Origin: Methanothermobacter sp. CaT2
GTDB lineage: Archaea > Methanobacteriota > Methanobacteria > Methanobacteriales > Methanothermobacteraceae
Reading direction: 5' to 3'
Assembly: GCF_000828575.1 (NCBI RefSeq)
Contig: NZ_AP011952.1
Coordinates: 465,065 to 529,064, forward strand
DNA length: 64,000 bases
Below, piece after piece: positions 10,058 to 18,179 of the stretch. A program made the position numbers and the translations under genes. Numbering within the stretch: the stretch's first letter is position 1; every line of letters starts with the position of its first letter. The notes under the pieces are model-generated. The model searched no databases, was not told the origin of the DNA, and worked only from the letters and a program-made list of their open reading frames with translations.

Positions 10058-11710
10058 TTAGTCTCCAAGCCACCTTCTGAGTTTCCTGATGCCCATGGTG
10101 TTTATTACATCGTCTGGTTCTGCCCAGCCGCGCCTTGCGGTTATAACACCCCACCTGATATTCTCGAGGGCCCCCCTTGAGTGGGCGTCACTGTTTATTG
10201 CGATCCTGCAGCCTGCATCAACCGCCATCCTGACATGGGTGTCCCTGAGGTCCAGCCTTAATGGGTTGGAGTTCACCTCCAGGGCGACTCCCACCTCAGC
10301 GGCCCGCTCAACCACCCTCTCCATGTCAACGAGGGGGTCGGGTGCCCCGAGTATGCGCCCGGTTGGGTGGCCTATTATATCCACGGGGTCATGTTCCATG
10401 GCCCCCAGGAGCCTCTCTGTGATGTTCCCGGGGTCATGGATGCTCGCAACAACCAGGTCAAAGTCCTGCAGGATTCTATCAGGAACCTCAAGGCTCCCAT
10501 CATGGAGTATGTTAACCTCCACGCCTGCAAGGACCTCCAGGTCCTCAACATGCTCCGCGGCCCTCAGGTATGCGTCCATGTCATCTATGTACCTTGCATG
10601 ATCTGTGAATGCCAGGTACTCCCTCCCCAGGATGGATGCGTATTCTGCCATGTACTCCATTGTGTCCATCCCATCACTGAAGAGGCTGTGCATGTGGAGG
10701 TCTCCCCTGATATCTGACATATTTAAAAGGTCAGGGAGTTTCCCCTCTGCTGCAGCGGCCACCTCTCCGTGGTTCTCCCTGAGCTCGGGTTCGATGTAAC
10801 TGAGTCCCAGGGCCTCCAGGACCTCTGCCTCTGTCCTGCCGGCGACCCTCTCATCCCCCCTGAAGAGGCCGTATTCACTGAGTTTCATTGAGGAGGAGAT
10901 GGCTATCCTCCGTAGCTCCACGTTGAACTCCCATGAACCGGTGAAGTAGAGTAGCGCCGATCCAAAGACCTCATCATCGAAGACCCTGAGGTCGCAGTCA
11001 AGACCCTCCCTGAGGCGCACCGTTGACTTCCTGGGGCCCTTAACAACAACCTCCTCAACGAGGTCCATGGATGTGAAGTGCTCCATGACCATCTCCGGGT
11101 CTGTGGCCGTTACAAGGATGTCGATGTCCCCGACGGTCTCCCTGCCCCTCCTTATGGAGCCGGCCACCTCCACTCTCCTCACCTCCTCGAGTTCAAGGAG
11201 CTCTGATTTTATCCTTGATGCGATTGGGACCACGTAGGCCAGGGGCCTCCTGGAGACCCTTGACCTTGCAAGTTCAATGTTGCGGAGTATCATTGACTCC
11301 CTCTTCTCACCCATCCCCCTGAGTCTCCTGATGCGGTGCCTCCTCGCCTGCTCCTCCAGGTCGTCCAGGGTCTTTATCCCCAGCTCCTCGTAGAGGAGTT
11401 TAACCGTCTTCGGACCCACACCCTCCACTGAGAGAAGGGAGTCAAGGTCCACCGGGTATTCCCCTGCCATTTTTTCCAGGAGCGAGAGTGAACCCGTGGA
11501 TAGTATCTCCTCTATCTTTGCAGCGATGTTCCGCCCTATCCCCGGGAGTTCCATGAGTCTACCCTGGGCTGCCACATCCTCTATATCCTCCCCGAGAAAT
11601 TCCACCGTCCTTGCGGCTCTCCTGTAGGCCTTTGTCCTGAATTCATCGCCCCTGAGTTCCATGTAGTCAGCAACACGGTTCAGAATATGGGCCACCAGAT
11701 GGTTTTTCAT
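10058..11710 (-). CDS. polX: Family X DNA polymerase with PHP domain (PolX)
   Basis: A 550-residue polymerase/exonuclease of the bacterial-archaeal PolX type, expected to act in gap-filling DNA repair. The N-terminal 8-kDa-like domain begins NHLVAHILNRVADYMELRGDEFRTKAYRRAA. Helix-hairpin-helix segments (LPGIGRNIAAKI, VEGVGPKTVKLL) bind DNA. The nucleotidyl-transfer palm has AGSIRRGRETVGDIDILV with the GDID acidic residues. The C-terminal PHP domain starts DLHMHSLFSDG near residue 340 and keeps EVNSN and NSDAH metal ligands. It lies 11 nt downstream of the receiver-glycosyltransferase gene. The region upstream of ATG 11710 has a TATA-like box immediately before the start and a tandem duplication. 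Confidence 0.92.
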   Translation of the reverse strand: MKNHLVAHILNRVADYMELRGDEFRTKAYRRAARTVEFLGEDIEDVAAQGRLMELPGIGRNIAAKIEEILSTGSLSLLEKMAGEYPVDLDSLLSVEGVGPKTVKLLYEELGIKTLDDLEEQARRHRIRRLRGMGEKRESMILRNIELARSRVSRRPLAYVVPIASRIKSELLELEEVRRVEVAGSIRRGRETVGDIDILVTATDPEMVMEHFTSMDLVEEVVVKGPRKSTVRLREGLDCDLRVFDDEVFGSALLYFTGSWEFNVELRRIAISSSMKLSEYGLFRGDERVAGRTEAEVLEALGLSYIEPELRENHGEVAAAAEGKLPDLLNMSDIRGDLHMHSLFSDGMDTMEYMAEYASILGREYLAFTDHARYIDDMDAYLRAAEHVEDLEVLAGVEVNILHDGSLEVPDRILQDFDLVVASIHDPGNITERLLGAMEHDPVDIIGHPTGRILGAPDPLVDMERVVERAAEVGVALEVNSNPLRLDLRDTHVRMAVDAGCRIAINSDAHSRGALENIRWGVITARRGWAEPDDVINTMGIRKLRRWLGD

Positions 11711-11721
11711 AAAACCATATT

Positions 11722-11782
11722 ATATGTTGCATGTTAATTAAACATCTTTGCATATGTTGCATGTTAATTAAACCATCTTTGC
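11722..11782. repeat. Tandem duplication upstream of polX (unit 30/31 bp)
   Basis: Two adjacent copies (11722-11751 and 11752-11782) beginning ATATGTTGCATG and ending TCTTTGC differ only by one inserted C. They lie directly upstream of the polX start and duplicate part of its AT-rich promoter region, including a TTAATTAA palindrome in each copy. Confidence 0.9.
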
Positions 11783-11908
11783 TGTGACGTGGAGATTCTA
11801 TGCAAATAATGAAAATCATGTTAATATGCCATGAATGCCTGTCAAGGGTCTTGTCTCACCGGTAAATCCATAATCTTAGAAGCTGGCGCTGATTATCTTA
11901 TAGTCGCC

Positions 11909-12031
11909 AAAATAAAGATGATTATCTTTCAACCGGATCCTGGGAATCCGTGGCTTCCTTGATCTAAAATAAAAGGATGATTATCTCTCTATCTTCAACC
12001 GGATCCTGGGAATCCGTGGCTTCCTTGATCT
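11909..12031. repeat. Duplicated 3' end of the surface-protein gene
   Basis: A stretch of 38 bp (starting TTCAACCGGATCC) occurs identically at 11928-11965 and 11994-12031, period 66, and the flanking AAAATAAAnGATGATTATCT is also repeated (from 11909 and 11966). The second copy is the real C-terminal coding end of the 11981-12865 gene; the first is a duplicate of its last codons plus 3' flank lying downstream of the stop. Confidence 0.93.
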
Positions 12032-12865
12032 TATGAACCATGCGGTCACAGTGAGTGCCACGATGACTATCAGCCATACAGGAATAACAATCACTGTTCT
12101 CTCAGATAGGAGAGGGTCCTGGCTGCTGTAACGACCATAATCCACGCTGAGGGCCACCCTGTAGATGCCAGCATCCAGTATACCCGGCGTCCATTTTAGT
12201 TCATCTGAGTAGCTGTCCCCTGGATACACACCCCCACCTGAACTTACAGTATGATCTAGAAATCCAGTGACCCTCATTTTTGATGTGAAGTTCTCATAGA
12301 CGTTCCCTGAATTTTTTATTGTGTAGAAGAATCTGCCGGGCATTAATCCAATCAGCAGTGCAGGTCCTGTGAATGACTCAACAGCCAGTCGCTCCTTTAT
12401 ATCCCCTGGAAGGCCTACCACTACAGGGACTATCACCTCATTTGCCTGCCTCAGGGTCACCGATGTCCCCTGATGGGCAATATTCCTCGAGGGGGTGGTT
12501 GCTGTTACAAGAAGAGCCCCCACAGCGTCCCTGTAATCGTAACTGGAGGGCACATTAACATTAAATTCCACAACCCTTCTTTCACCTGGCCTGAGGGTGA
12601 ATGAGCCATTGCTGATAGTTATCCAGTCAGCAATTCCATCATCAAGGAGCAGAAGGTTCCTACTATCCTTCAGTATTCGCTTGGAGGTTACTGTGACCTC
12701 AAGAACTTCACCATAAGGGTTTGAAACCGTGATCTTACCGTTGTGTGTCCCCACACCCCTGAACTCAAACCTTGTGGGCGCCACAGCAACACCGACTGCG
12801 AAACACTCCCCAATCATGGATATGATGAGTATCAGTATTAATATAGGGGCAATTCTCCTGTACAG
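11981..12865 (-). CDS. Membrane-anchored cell-surface protein, probable CTG start
   Basis: A secreted beta-rich protein held by one C-terminal helix (VIPVWLIVIVALTVTAWFI) with a basic cytosolic tail (RSRKPRIPRIRLKIER). The first ATG is at 12817, but the frame upstream encodes LYRRIAPILILILIISMIGECFA, a clear signal peptide, beginning at CTG 12865. GGAGGTG lies exactly 5 nt before that CTG, and no ATG, GTG or TTG is in frame there. With that start the product is 294 residues. The ectodomain (KITVSNPYGEVLEVTV, LRPGERRVVEFNVNVP) resembles DUF916/COG1470-type proteins that interact with other surface proteins; this is a pattern-level call. It lies 42 nt downstream of another secreted-protein gene, probably in one operon. 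Confidence 0.8.
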   Translation of the reverse strand: MYRRIAPILILILIISMIGECFAVGVAVAPTRFEFRGVGTHNGKITVSNPYGEVLEVTVTSKRILKDSRNLLLLDDGIADWITISNGSFTLRPGERRVVEFNVNVPSSYDYRDAVGALLVTATTPSRNIAHQGTSVTLRQANEVIVPVVVGLPGDIKERLAVESFTGPALLIGLMPGRFFYTIKNSGNVYENFTSKMRVTGFLDHTVSSGGGVYPGDSYSDELKWTPGILDAGIYRVALSVDYGRYSSQDPLLSERTVIVIPVWLIVIVALTVTAWFIRSRKPRIPRIRLKIER

Positions 12866-12907
12866 TTTAACACCTCCACAATAAAAAAATGAAAAAAGAT
12901 TATTTTA

Positions 12908-13453
12908 CTATGGACTTGATGGTGCCGTTCCACCCGTCTCTACGGCGGCATGGTATATCGTTGTGGTGTAGTTGCCTGGTGGAGTTGCAAATGGTACAAG
13001 CAGGTAAAGGTCAACTGGGATTACTGCCTCCGAACCCTGTGATGGAGGGGCCCAGTCTTCCTTAACAAGAGCGTAGCTGGTGGTGAATGCTGTCTTTGAT
13101 ACACCGGCATCATAATCCCCATATTTGAGGTTGGAAAGGGATATGGTATTTGTACCGTTCGCAAGGTGTCCAGATGCACGCACATAAAGGTCTATGGCAA
13201 CGTTGGATGAATGCCGGACCTGTTCACCGTCTGATCCACCATCCCATGTATACTCCTGGTTATCGGCGAGGAGATCAAGGAGGTATATTGTACTGTTATC
13301 TGCACCACCCTTCCAGAATGCTCCGATTGCTATCGTTGGCTCAACCTCAGCCTGAAGCTGCTGTGTGGAGGATGGTGATACTGCTGCGAACACTCCAGGG
13401 ACTGATCCCATAAGTATCACTGATATAAGGAGTACTGCCATGAGTTCTCTCAC
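12908..13453 (-). CDS. Secreted protein of unknown family
   Basis: GTG 13453 preceded by GGGTGAT gives a 181-residue protein starting RELMAVLLISVILMGSVPGVFA, a standard signal peptide; the longer reading to 13501 lacks a ribosome site. The mature part (QQLQAEVEPTIAIGAFWKGGADNSTIYLLDLLADNQEYTWDG...) is rich in Thr, Ser and aromatic residues and looks all-beta, without membrane anchor. It may be a surface-layer associated partner of the anchored protein encoded next downstream. I do not recognise the family; the N-terminal repeat-like pattern is reminiscent of archaeal surface proteins with a substituent that binds a DUF916-like partner, but that is speculation. Confidence 0.75.
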   Translation of the reverse strand: MRELMAVLLISVILMGSVPGVFAAVSPSSTQQLQAEVEPTIAIGAFWKGGADNSTIYLLDLLADNQEYTWDGGSDGEQVRHSSNVAIDLYVRASGHLANGTNTISLSNLKYGDYDAGVSKTAFTTSYALVKEDWAPPSQGSEAVIPVDLYLLVPFATPPGNYTTTIYHAAVETGGTAPSSP

Positions 13454-13550
13454 TCTAATCACCCCCTGTACAGTTTTAATAAATTCTATCAATACACACA
13501 TCTATATAATTTACTGTGAAAAGTTCACCATTATACAGCATTAAAGCAGA

Positions 13551-13680
13551 ATCTGTAAACATTCCATGAGACAACATGAAAAAAATAAATGTTACCACAA
13601 ATCAGATAGACGCCATCTGTAAACATTCCATGAGACAACATGAAAAAAATAAATGTTACCACAAATCAGATAGACGCCAT
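13551..13680. repeat. Tandem duplication at the 3' end of the GGGP synthase gene (unit 64 bp)
   Basis: Copies at 13551-13614 and 13615-13678 are identical, each starting ATCTGTAAACATTCC and ending GATAGACGCC. The second copy contains the true end of the coding region (codons M-A-S-I-stop); the first carries a duplicate of those last codons placed in the 3' untranslated region. Confidence 0.95.
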
Positions 13681-14403
13681 TCCCTCAACGATCTCCCGGA
13701 TCTTATCCTCAACGTTTGAGCTGTCCTCAACCACGGTACCCGTGACTATGACATCTGCACCTGCAGAGGCAACCCTCGCAGCATCCGCCCCGGTCCTTAT
13801 ACCGCCACCCACGATGAGTATCTGATCCGTGCACCTCTTAACAAGGGATATCATCTCCTCAGGGACATGCTGGGGGGCACCTGAACCCGCCTCAAGGTAG
13901 AAGAGCCTCATGCCAAGGAACTCCGCTGCCATGGCATATGCTGCCGCAATGTCCGGCTTGTTCCTTGGGACAGGCTTTGTATCTCCAACCCAGCCCACCG
14001 TACCCCCTGGTTCAACCACAAGGTAACCCATCGGGAGGGCCTCTATCCCCATCTTCTTAACGGCTGGGGCGCCGAGGGCCTGGGCACCTATGATCCAGTA
14101 GGGGTTGTTTGAGTTGAGGAGACTCATGAAGAATATCGCATCTGCGTGGCGGCTGACACCTGTGGTGTTCCCAGGGAAAAGTATTATCGGTACATCTATG
14201 TTCTCCCTCAGAGCCCCCGCGGTGGCATCGAGTTCACTGGAATCGGTGGTTGACCCCCCGAGCATTATACCATCGGTACCACCCCTTATGGCGGCCTCTG
14301 CGATTTCAACTGCCTCCTCGGGGGTCTGCTCCTCAGGATCGATGAGGGTAAGGTGTATCTTCCTCTCCCCAAGAATATCATGGAAATAATCTTCAACCTT
14401 CAT
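13666..14403 (-). CDS. Geranylgeranylglyceryl phosphate synthase
   Basis: Joins geranylgeranyl diphosphate to the sn-3 hydroxyl of glycerol-1-phosphate, the first ether-bond step of archaeal membrane lipid synthesis. It is a 245-residue TIM-barrel of the PcrB/GGGPS family: the start MKVEDYFHD, LTLIDPEEQ, GGTDGIMLGGSTT, LFPGNTTG and the C-terminal phosphate-binding LIVGGGIRTG and VTGTVVED are all present. ATG 14403 is chosen over GTG 14412 because a GAGTG motif sits 6 nt before it. The length matches the M. thermautotrophicus enzyme I remember. It is encoded downstream of the L40e and Tsr3 genes on the same strand order, with its own 3' end duplicated. Confidence 0.95.
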   Translation of the reverse strand: MKVEDYFHDILGERKIHLTLIDPEEQTPEEAVEIAEAAIRGGTDGIMLGGSTTDSSELDATAGALRENIDVPIILFPGNTTGVSRHADAIFFMSLLNSNNPYWIIGAQALGAPAVKKMGIEALPMGYLVVEPGGTVGWVGDTKPVPRNKPDIAAAYAMAAEFLGMRLFYLEAGSGAPQHVPEEMISLVKRCTDQILIVGGGIRTGADAARVASAGADVIVTGTVVEDSSNVEDKIREIVEGMASI

Positions 14404-14445
14404 TTTGAACACTCAGAAAAGTAATAAATGGGGGAGTGGGAGTAT

Positions 14446-14592
14446 TTAACCCCTCGGTTCCTTTGCCTTGTACCTTAATCCCTTGTAACCGCACTTCCTG
14501 CATGTCTTTGCAGTTGGTGGGTTCCTGGCGTTACATTTAAGGCAGATCTTGATATTGAATAGTCTGTTTTCTGCTTCCTCAAATCTTGCCAT
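14446..14592 (-). CDS. rpl40e: 50S ribosomal protein L40e
   Basis: A 48-residue protein, [20 protein letters not shown]..., with four cysteines in CLKCNARN and CRKCGYKG forming a zinc finger, ending RYKAKEPRG. Length and spacing are exactly those of archaeal L40e. Its start lies 2 nt from the stop of the upstream Tsr3 gene (GGAGGC at that junction supplies the ribosome site), so the two rRNA-related genes are translationally linked. Confidence 0.95.
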
Positions 14593-14594
14593 AA

Positions 14595-15104
14595 TTAGCC
14601 TCCTATGTATTTGTTCTGAATCTCAACAACCTCACGGCTATCCCTAGCCCGGGAGTAAGCTTCAAGAAGTTCACGGTTGAGGTCCAGGAAGTGTGGACCC
14701 CACTTGAAGTAGGACATGATGTCAGACGCTATATCTTTCAGTCCAACTATATAAAGGGTTGCCGCCACAGCCTCTGCAGTTGATAGTATGCAGGGCTTGC
14801 CATAGTTGGTGGGGTTTGCGGCCACCAGGAATGGCAGCGACCTGTGGTTCCCTGCGGTCTGGAATATGACCGATGACTTTCTGACCTTTTTCCATGAGCA
14901 GTCCAGGGCTGCGATGCCCCTCCTCATGACCATGTCACGGTCTGCGGGTGAGACTGCCTTCTCAGAAAAAGGGTTGAGGACAAGTGCACCTCTGGGTATC
15001 TGGTTGAGACTATTTACTATTTTAAATTTTCCCTTCCTGCCCAGTTTAAGGCTGGTGCACTTCTTCCTGTCACACTCCTCTGCATGGTATACCACTATTC
15101 TCAT
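14595..15104 (-). CDS. tsr3: Tsr3-like rRNA aminocarboxypropyltransferase (DUF367)
   Basis: A 169-residue protein of the DUF367/Tsr3 family, a SPOUT-like enzyme that transfers the 3-amino-3-carboxypropyl group of SAM to a modified uridine of small-subunit rRNA. Diagnostic segments are [19 protein letters not shown] at the N-terminus, [19 protein letters not shown], and [28 protein letters not shown]. The last is the conserved SAM-binding region. It is coupled to the ribosomal protein L40e gene, in keeping with a ribosome-biogenesis operon. Start ATG 15104 gives a length normal for archaeal members. Confidence 0.93.
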
Positions 15105-15172
15105 CAGGGTGATATTGGAATGTCCATGTATAAATAATTTGGATGGATGGGGGAGATCCTAAGTGGCCCGTC

Positions 15173-15354
15173 CTAGAACATCCCCCTCCCATGCTCCAGA
15201 TGAAGGATACCAAAGTAACCTCTGCTAGAACATCCCCCTCCCATGCTCCAGATGAAGGATACCAAAGTAACCTCTGCTAGAACATCCCCCTCCCATGCTC
15301 CAGATGAAGGATACCAAAGTAACCTCTGCTAGAACATCCCCCTCTCATGCTCCA
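15173..15354. repeat. Triplicated 3' end of the chelatase-like gene (unit 52 bp)
   Basis: Copies start at 15173, 15225 and 15277 with an exact period of 52, followed at 15329 by the true gene end. Each unit carries the reverse complement of the last codons including the TAG stop (CTAGAACATCCCCCTC) plus about 26 bp that occurs only in the repeats. Units differ from the real end by one base (CCC for CTC). Confidence 0.95.
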
Positions 15355-17332
15355 TTATCTTACAGACAGCGCTTGATGGGTCCCTGAGGTCGTGGAGGTC
15401 ATAGTAGCTGCCACCTGAGGCCAGGGCTATCTCCATGTTTAGGTCCCTTCCACCCCTGGATCCCCTCTCAAAGTTTATCACGGTTGAGGGTATATCCTCC
15501 TCCCTCAGCCTTGAGGCGGCCTCAACCGCCTCCCTCTTTGGGTCCCTGCCGGTCCCCACGTTTGGCATGCCATCACTGAGTATGACCATGAATGGAACGT
15601 ACTCGCCGTGCCTCTTCTCCTCCCTGAGTATTTCAAGACCCCTCTTTATGCCCTGGGCCATTGGTGTTGTGCCCCCGACCCTTATACTCTCCACGGCATC
15701 CCTGAATGATGATGCACGGGCAGTTGAGGGTATTATGACCTTCGCATCCCTGCCCCTGAAGCCAACCACACTTATACGGTCCCTGTGCCTCTGCGCATCC
15801 TCTATGAACCTCTCTATGAGTCCCTTGACCATAGCGGCCTTCCTGTCAGAGAACATTGACCCGCTTATATCCACCACCAGGACGATTGATGCCCTTGCAC
15901 CGTGTTTGCGTATCTTCTCCCTTATATCACCGGGCCTTATCTCACGTTCGCCCCTGGAGGCTGCAGCACGGATTGTGGCGTCGATGGCAACATCCCCTGG
16001 CTCACCCCTCGGGAACCTGCTCCTTATGTATTTCCCCTTACTTGTCTTTGACTCGACACGTGCACCGTAGAGCCTCTCCTTCTTCTTACCCCTGACCTTA
16101 AGGAGCTTCTTTATATCGACTTCGACGTCCTCTGTTTCAGGGCTTCTCTCTGGTCCCCCTGCAGATAGGCCTGCCAGGGAGGCTGAACCCCGGGACTCTG
16201 AGCTTCCGTTTCCCTGAGAACCTCCTGCGCCCTGACCTGACTCTTCACCCTCAGAACCCCCGGAACCTTCACCCCCTGATGATGTCTCTGAGTCGCCCTG
16301 ATCCTCCTCAGATTCTCTCTCACGTTCCATTTCCTCACGGGCCCTCTGCATCTCCCTCCTTGTGTTCTCGCGGTTGTAGCTCCTGCCGGGTATTCTCTCA
16401 CCAAGTACAAGGACTATTGCATCCTCAACGTCCTCCTCACGGACCCTTCTTCTTCCATTGAAGGCTGCTATGGCCTTTGATGTCCTCACTATTGCAATGT
16501 CAGACCGGTGGCCGTCAACACCGGCATCAACACAGACCCTTGCTATCAGCTCAAGGAGGTCATCGTCGATTGTCACCGCAGGGAGAAGCTTCCTGGCAGC
16601 CATTATCCTGTCGCGGAGACTGCTCTGGCTTTCAGCAAACCTCTCAACGAAGCCCTCCGGGTCGTCCTCGAATTCATCCCTCCTCTTCATTATGAGGACC
16701 CGCTGCTTTATGTCGGTCACCGTCTCCACGTTTATGTGTATACCTATCCTGTCTGAGAGCTGGGGCCTCAGTTCGCCCTCTGCAGGGTTCATTGTCCCCA
16801 CAAGTATGAACCCTGAGGGGTGCTGGAGGGATATGCCCTCCCTCTCCACTGTGTTGACACCGTAGGCCGCTGCATCCAGGAGCACGTCGACCAGGTGGTC
16901 ATCCAGGAGGTTTATCTCATCCACGTAGAGTATGTTCCTGTTGGCCTCTGCGAGTATCCCGGGCTCAAGGGCCTTTATACCCTCGGTGAGGGCCTTCCCG
17001 ATGTCAAGTGACCCGACAACACGGTCCTCTGTGGCCCCCAGTGGGAGTTCAACAACCCTCATCTTGCGGTATTCAACCTCCACGTCACCCCTGCGGCACA
17101 TGTCACATGCCCCCTCCGGGTCTTCCGGGTCGCAGTTGAAGGGGCAGCCCTTAACCGTCCTCAGGGATGGCAGAAGGTCCGCCAGGGCCCTCACCGCCGT
17201 TGTCTTACCTGTGCCCTTATCACCCTTGATGAGGACACCACCTATCCCCGGGTTTATTGCGTTGAGTATAAGGGCCTTTTTAACCTTTTCCTGTCCTACT
17301 ATTGCTGTGAATGGAAAAATAAGGTTCTTCAT
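15329..17332 (-). CDS. Magnesium-chelatase-like protein, ChlI AAA+ fused to ChlD VWA domain
   Basis: A 667-residue fusion of the two small chelatase subunits. The AAA+ part begins [18 protein letters not shown], with Walker [15 protein letters not shown] near residues 38-51 and Walker [11 protein letters not shown] near 134-143. A cysteine cluster ([17 protein letters not shown]) near 82-98 may bind metal. An acidic, Gly/Ser-rich linker (about 345-400) joins a VWA domain with the MIDAS motif DISGSMFSD near 490. Such ATPases drive metal insertion into tetrapyrroles with a large CobN/ChlH subunit, not found in this window. The start is ideal: AGGTG-AGTTA-ATG. In methanogens the physiological substrate is unclear (cobalt, nickel or other). 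Confidence 0.9.
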   Translation of the reverse strand: MKNLIFPFTAIVGQEKVKKALILNAINPGIGGVLIKGDKGTGKTTAVRALADLLPSLRTVKGCPFNCDPEDPEGACDMCRRGDVEVEYRKMRVVELPLGATEDRVVGSLDIGKALTEGIKALEPGILAEANRNILYVDEINLLDDHLVDVLLDAAAYGVNTVEREGISLQHPSGFILVGTMNPAEGELRPQLSDRIGIHINVETVTDIKQRVLIMKRRDEFEDDPEGFVERFAESQSSLRDRIMAARKLLPAVTIDDDLLELIARVCVDAGVDGHRSDIAIVRTSKAIAAFNGRRRVREEDVEDAIVLVLGERIPGRSYNRENTRREMQRAREEMERERESEEDQGDSETSSGGEGSGGSEGEESGQGAGGSQGNGSSESRGSASLAGLSAGGPERSPETEDVEVDIKKLLKVRGKKKERLYGARVESKTSKGKYIRSRFPRGEPGDVAIDATIRAAASRGEREIRPGDIREKIRKHGARASIVLVVDISGSMFSDRKAAMVKGLIERFIEDAQRHRDRISVVGFRGRDAKVIIPSTARASSFRDAVESIRVGGTTPMAQGIKRGLEILREEKRHGEYVPFMVILSDGMPNVGTGRDPKREAVEAASRLREEDIPSTVINFERGSRGGRDLNMEIALASGGSYYDLHDLRDPSSAVCKIMEHERGMF

Positions 17333-17435
17333 TAACTCACCTGGTCATCCTAACCATATAATTCTATATTTATTCTGAATAATAAGTTTTTACATGGTAT
17401 GGTATTAAGCTTTCACCATATCTTAGGATGAAGCT

Positions 17436-17452
17436 GGGGCCATGCAGGCCCC
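17436..17452. other. Perfect short hairpin in a divergent intergenic region
   Basis: GGGGCC-ATGCA-GGCCCC, a 6-bp GC-only stem with a 5-nt loop, lies between the divergent starts of the chelatase-like gene (17332) and the zinc-ribbon gene (17504). It stands out in AT-rich sequence and could be an operator dyad or an RNA hairpin in one leader. Confidence 0.5.
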
Positions 17453-17503
17453 TCTGGATAAAATAGATAAGTGATGGGTCCCATAGAAGTAACAGGTGAT
17501 ATC

Positions 17504-17659
17504 ATGTGTACCGTTGGAGGTCCAATGGCTGATATTGATATTAAGAAGATGAAGACCCGTAAATGCAGGTGCCTTGACTGTGGAAACGAATTCAAGGGCG
17601 TTGGAAGGCGGGTTATCTGCCCATCATGCCAGTCAGATAACGTTGAATGCGAAGGCTAG
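17504..17659 (+). CDS. Small zinc-ribbon protein
   Basis: A 51-residue protein with one zinc ribbon: CRCLDCGNEF and ICPSCQSDN supply two CxxC knuckles, preceded by a lysine-rich segment (KKMKTRKCR). ATG 17504 is chosen because AGGTG stands exactly 5 nt before it; the in-frame ATG at 17471 has no such site. Small ribbons of this kind act as nucleic-acid or protein adaptors, but the role here is not evident. The next gene starts 8 nt after its stop, so the two are cotranscribed. Confidence 0.82.
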   Translation: MCTVGGPMADIDIKKMKTRKCRCLDCGNEFKGVGRRVICPSCQSDNVECEG

Positions 17660-17667
17660 GTGGTACC

Positions 17668-18132
17668 CTGGAATTCAAAATCAGTGAGGACGAGATACTA
17701 TTTGTCGAGGCCGGGGGGGTCCTCGGTATCATACCATCAGGTAGAGAGCGGACACTGTTCATGAACACAGCAGAGGATGAGGTTGCCCTCTTCCTCGAAC
17801 CCCAGGACCTCATAGTCATATCCGCCTTCAGGGCCGATGATAAAATGAGGAGGGGTATAAAGGCCCTTGCATACCTCCTCCTCGAGACCGGGAACCCCCT
17901 GGTGGTCCTGCCAGAGGATCACCCTGGTTCCAGGAGACTGAAGATGGTTGTCTCAGCAGCAGAGAGGGTGAGGCTCAGCTGTGACATAACGCCGGGTACG
18001 CACCCCGACCACCACCTCCTCTGCTCTGCACCGGCACTCTCAGGCATGGAGATCGTGTCGGTGGATGGTGGTGTTGAACTCCTGAATGCACCCCCGGGTA
18101 TCAGGGTGTGGAGGGAGGTACTTGACTGGTGA
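17668..18132 (+). CDS. Conserved protein of unknown function, probable CTG start
   Basis: A protein of about 154 residues that I do not recognise. ATG 17647 lies inside the preceding gene and has no Shine-Dalgarno, whereas CTG 17668 follows AGGTG-GTACC, the same 5-nt spacing as the strong starts in this window, and lies 8 nt past the upstream stop. The product would read (M)EFKISEDEILFVEAGGVLGIIPSG.... It is soluble, with a conserved-looking EDHPGSRRLKMVVSAAERV segment and a histidine pair (THPDHHL). Codon use is like the neighbours. It ends about 45 nt before the DUF116 gene. Confidence 0.7.
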   Translation: MEFKISEDEILFVEAGGVLGIIPSGRERTLFMNTAEDEVALFLEPQDLIVISAFRADDKMRRGIKALAYLLLETGNPLVVLPEDHPGSRRLKMVVSAAERVRLSCDITPGTHPDHHLLCSAPALSGMEIVSVDGGVELLNAPPGIRVWREVLDW

Positions 18133-18179
18133 TGTGGGAAACTATTTTTAAGGCAGGGCCACATAAACCATCACAGTGA

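Noticed and set aside
10089-10601. 170-codon plus-strand frame
   Set aside because: Antisense to the PHP part of polX; low-complexity composition.
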